Shown here piece after piece: positions 61,668-64,000 of a stretch of DNA of 64,000 nt. The DNA comes from Lysinibacillus sp. KCTC 33748 (lineage in GTDB: Bacteria; Bacillota; Bacilli; Bacillales_A; Planococcaceae). The notes beneath the pieces were generated by a model. The model saw nothing but the letters and a program-made list of their open reading frames with translations, ran no database searches and was not told the DNA's origin. The translations under genes and the position numbers were made by a program. Location of the stretch: assembly GCF_002237755.1 (NCBI RefSeq), contig NZ_MWSJ01000020.1, forward strand, positions 1-64,000, written 5' to 3'. The stretch's first letter is position 1. Each line of letters opens with the position of its first letter.

Positions 61668-62624
61668 CTAAATTCCGAGTATTTCCTTTAAATCTGCAAG
61701 CTTATTTTTCGACAAAGGTACTACGGTCTTTTCAGTGCTATTCAGGGCTAAGCTGTAGCTATTGCGAGTCCACGTAATGATTTCCCGTACCTTTTGTAAG
61801 TTAACGATATAAGAGCGATGACTTCTAAAGAAGCCGAACGGTGTCAATTTTTGTTCAAGCTCATTTAGCGACAATGTACATGGATAGGCTTCACCTGTAA
61901 CATACAGTGAAACAACACCCTCAACGCTTTCGATATAATCGATTTCAGGGGGATTAAATAAAATGATCTTATCGTTCTTCTTTGTAGGGATTTTATCAAG
62001 TCGAATCGGTGCACTTTCAAGAGAGGGAGAAGCTAGTTCTGTCTCATCTTCTTTCACATCTAATGCATGTAAGCCCATTGCATCTAGTCTATGTATTTCT
62101 GTACTCGAAACGATTAAATTCTCGAAATTGTTAGATAGTAAAATGACTGTTTTATTTTGCTTTTGAAGGACACCCAATAACTGAATGGCTTTTTGTTTGG
62201 AAAATTCATCCAGATTTTGGAGAGGTTCTTCTAAAACTTGTATCGGTGCCTGATTAAGATATGTATTCAGTAATTTTAAGCGTTGCTTTTCGCTATTTGA
62301 AAGCTTGCTAATTTTCATGCTTTTTTGCTCCGGTAAAGCGAACAATGCTAATACATCCTCCATCTTTTCAGAAGAAGCATTGAAAAGCTTTAAGCAAAAG
62401 TTGATGTATTCTCGAACCGTCAGTCGCTCATACAGGGCATTTTCACGAAAATGTGTATACGTATTGCTTTGCTTCGCAAACCACTGGATTAAAGTATGTA
62501 TTTTTGACACATCCGTATAGATGCCAATAATAATGCCAGGCTGCATAGATAGGTGGAAGTTTGGATAAATTACATTTCCTCCTTCTATATAAGGATCAAT
62601 AATCATGCTTTCATTTTGATTCAT
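61668..62624 (-). CDS. LytTR regulator fused to a degenerate ABC ATPase domain
   Basis: A 318-residue protein. The N-terminal 190 residues look like an ABC ATPase that has lost Walker A (GIIIGIYTDVSKIHTL at that place) but keeps a signature-like KLSNSEKQRLKLLNTYL and a Walker-B-like IQVLEEPLQNLDE. The C-terminal 100 residues are a LytTR DNA-binding domain (IDYIESVEGVVSLYV, FFRSHRSYIVNLQKV). The start at 62624 follows AAGGGTGG. It probably controls the ABC exporter genes behind it; the pseudo-ATPase may sense the transporter or bind a partner. Confidence 0.88.
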   Translation of the reverse strand: MNQNESMIIDPYIEGGNVIYPNFHLSMQPGIIIGIYTDVSKIHTLIQWFAKQSNTYTHFRENALYERLTVREYINFCLKLFNASSEKMEDVLALFALPEQKSMKISKLSNSEKQRLKLLNTYLNQAPIQVLEEPLQNLDEFSKQKAIQLLGVLQKQNKTVILLSNNFENLIVSSTEIHRLDAMGLHALDVKEDETELASPSLESAPIRLDKIPTKKNDKIILFNPPEIDYIESVEGVVSLYVTGEAYPCTLSLNELEQKLTPFGFFRSHRSYIVNLQKVREIITWTRNSYSLALNSTEKTVVPLSKNKLADLKEILGI

Positions 62625-62643
62625 TACTAAGTCCACCCTTACT

Positions 62644-63216
62644 TCATTTAATTTCGAAAAATTGCGAGATTTCGTTTTGTGCCTGTAGATAACTTTTATA
62701 ACAATAGTTTGAATTATTGCAGTCCATAAAACCATGCTGACCTAGATATTGACTCGTATGAACAAGTGGTAATGTATCGAGTGTTTCTTTTAATACATGG
62801 ACATTAAAACTTTTCTCATCACTGGGTAAAATGACGAGTGTCGGACAAGAGGGGATCACATCCAGGTATTGTCGAATGCGTGAACCATAAACGCAAACGA
62901 TTCCTTGTAATGGCAATGTTGATAATCTCCAAGCTAATGTTGCACCCACGCTAAATCCGATTAACAGCACTTCGTCATAATGTGAGCTAGCCTCCAATAC
63001 TTTTTCGGTTAGTTGTTCGAGGGGAGCATCAAAGCCAATTTCATTTATGAAATAATCATAAGCCTGCTGTTCTTGTTCATATGGGAATATTCTATTGTCT
63101 GAATATAAAGTAATGCACTCAACAATAGTGTTGGCGTTACTATATGACTCAGCTTGCATTTTTATAAAATTGTTGACTCCATAAATCTCATGTAATATAA
63201 ATACTTTCCTTTTCAT
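62644..63216 (-). CDS. Dienelactone hydrolase-like alpha/beta hydrolase
   Basis: A 190-residue hydrolase with FILHEIYGVNNFI at the N-terminus (dienelactone-hydrolase start), nucleophile elbow GFSVGA near 92 (serine in place of the usual cysteine) and histidine in QHGFMD near 165. Substrate unknown. GAGGT is 5 nt from the ATG at 63216. It ends 19 bp before the LytTR gene, so the two may be co-transcribed. Confidence 0.8.
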   Translation of the reverse strand: MKRKVFILHEIYGVNNFIKMQAESYSNANTIVECITLYSDNRIFPYEQEQQAYDYFINEIGFDAPLEQLTEKVLEASSHYDEVLLIGFSVGATLAWRLSTLPLQGIVCVYGSRIRQYLDVIPSCPTLVILPSDEKSFNVHVLKETLDTLPLVHTSQYLGQHGFMDCNNSNYCYKSYLQAQNEISQFFEIK

Positions 63217-63350
63217 TTTGACCTCATTTTGTTTTTTCCAATAGTGTATCAAAAAGTAATCATATAGTATATTTTAGAAAATTTTAGTCTATAATTTGTT
63301 ATTTTGAAATAACTATTTAACAATTGATGAATTTTCCTTACATAAAAAGT

Positions 63351-63411
63351 AAAAAATCCACGCAGACTTTTGTGGCTATTGATTTGACCACAGAAAGCGA
63401 GGCGGATTTTT
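63351..63411 (-). terminator. Terminator of the chemoreceptor gene
   Basis: On the - strand AAAAATCC and GGATTTTTT form the outer stem and CTGTGG/CCACA-type pairs the inner one, ending in a T-run. Confidence 0.7.
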
Positions 63412-63427
63412 CTATTGATATAAGTCT

Positions 63428-64000
63428 TTATTTTAAAGCTTTAGACATAAAACCCTTCATTTCGGTACTAAGCGTACTAAGCTCGTCAATAATTTCACTA
63501 AAGTCCTGAACAAGTTGTGCCTGTTCGTTTGTGGCGCCATTTATTTGAGTCATATTTTGCTTTAAACTCTCAAGATTATGATTGATGCTTCGAAGAGAGG
63601 ATTCGATGTTATCGGTAGCAGTAGATGTTTCGGTAGAAAGCTTGCGAACTTCTTGTGCTACTATATTAAATCCAGCACCATGTTGGCCTGCTCGTGCCGC
63701 CTCAATCGATGCATTTAATCCGAGGAGATTTGTTTGACGAGAAATATTTTTTATTAAATCGGTAATACCATTTGTTTTTTCTGCGTCCTCTAAAGCGAAT
63801 TGGGTCTGTTTATTAATTTCCTCACTAGTTGCGGCTAGCTCCTCCGAATGAGAGGCAATTGTATGTAATTTATCCTGCAGGTTTTGGATAATGTCATTCA
63901 TAGTAACAATATATTTCTCCATTTGTAGAGAATCGTCAATAGGTATTCCAAAGGCTAGCGCGCCTACGATTTGCCCATTTTCGCGAACAGGAAAAGAAAA
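63428..64000 (-). CDS. Methyl-accepting chemotaxis protein, 5' part cut by window end
   Basis: The frame is open to the window edge, so the gene is partial (191 codons seen). The visible upstream part reads [20 protein letters not shown], the end of a PAS-like or cache-like sensor, then a short coiled coil and the signalling hairpin tip: [21 protein letters not shown] followed by [13 protein letters not shown]. The signalling domain is shorter than in standard receptors, typical of small soluble chemoreceptor-like proteins. It should signal to CheA/CheW. Confidence 0.88.
   Translation of the reverse strand, partial: FSFPVRENGQIVGALAFGIPIDDSLQMEKYIVTMNDIIQNLQDKLHTIASHSEELAATSEEINKQTQFALEDAEKTNGITDLIKNISRQTNLLGLNASIEAARAGQHGAGFNIVAQEVRKLSTETSTATDNIESSLRSINHNLESLKQNMTQINGATNEQAQLVQDFSEIIDELSTLSTEMKGFMSKALK

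Overview
The window looks like the chromosome of a low-GC, spore-former-type Firmicute, most likely Lysinibacillus or a close relative. The reasons are the AT-rich sequence, strong AGGAGG-type ribosome binding sites, many TTG/GTG starts, and a gene set typical of Bacillales: KimA, XpT/PbuX, TcyP, GlnQHMP, YpsA, the YjlC-Ndh pair, cytochrome bd with CydS, and PepSY proteins behind a two-component system. The genus is an inference. Everything is read from sequence motifs and knowledge of the families; no search was run.

Layout. 1-2005: end of an rRNA operon (spacer repeats, 5S) followed by 18 tRNA genes and a terminator. 2.3-6.6 kb: bacterial NO synthase, an MFS exporter, and a lysine-riboswitch-controlled LysP permease. 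6.9-11.3 kb: a serine beta-lactamase-like protein, then a two-component system with an ABC exporter of the peptide-antibiotic resistance type. 11.4-16.5 kb: MntH with a likely MntR operator, and a response regulator/kinase/PepSY/PepSY group. 17-21.2 kb: c-di-AMP riboswitch with KimA, then guanine riboswitch with xpt-pbuX. 21.3-29.4 kb: small membrane proteins, a decayed second pbuX 3' end, transporters, a PucR regulator, TcyP and YpsA. 29.6-33.1 kb: a glnQHMP-like glutamine ABC transporter behind a leader with a perfect 26-bp hairpin. 33.2-37 kb: DUF418 protein with a coupled 31-residue membrane protein, and another two-component system.

37-46.4 kb is the most interesting part. Sulfide:quinone oxidoreductase, a DUF1641 protein and a CstB-like persulfide dioxygenase/rhodanese form one operon. 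A membrane-anchored rhodanese without its cysteine, an NreB-like kinase and an NreC-like regulator follow. TauE, a tiny membrane protein and cytochrome bd oxidase (CydA, CydB, CydS) form a second operon. Both operons carry a TAGGGG-N4-CCCCTA-type inverted repeat centred 31.5 bp upstream of the first base of the -10 box. Together this reads as a regulon that oxidises sulfide, passes electrons through quinone to a sulfide-tolerant oxidase, and exports sulfur anions, run by a sensor that lacks the fourth cluster cysteine of NreB.

46.5-54.4 kb: two TetR-regulated efflux systems (DHA2-type MFS and MMPL) and yjlC-ndh with a leader that holds a short reading frame and a terminator. 54.4-64 kb: a broken MFS gene still behind a T-box leader, a 21-bp repeat array, hydrolases, an MDR oxidoreductase, EcsC, a MocR regulator divergent from an acetyltransferase, an ABC-2 transporter with a LytTR regulator fused to a degenerate ABC domain, and a chemoreceptor cut by the window end. 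Dispersed intergenic repeats with a GGTTGATTTCCGTTCCG-like end occur at five places.
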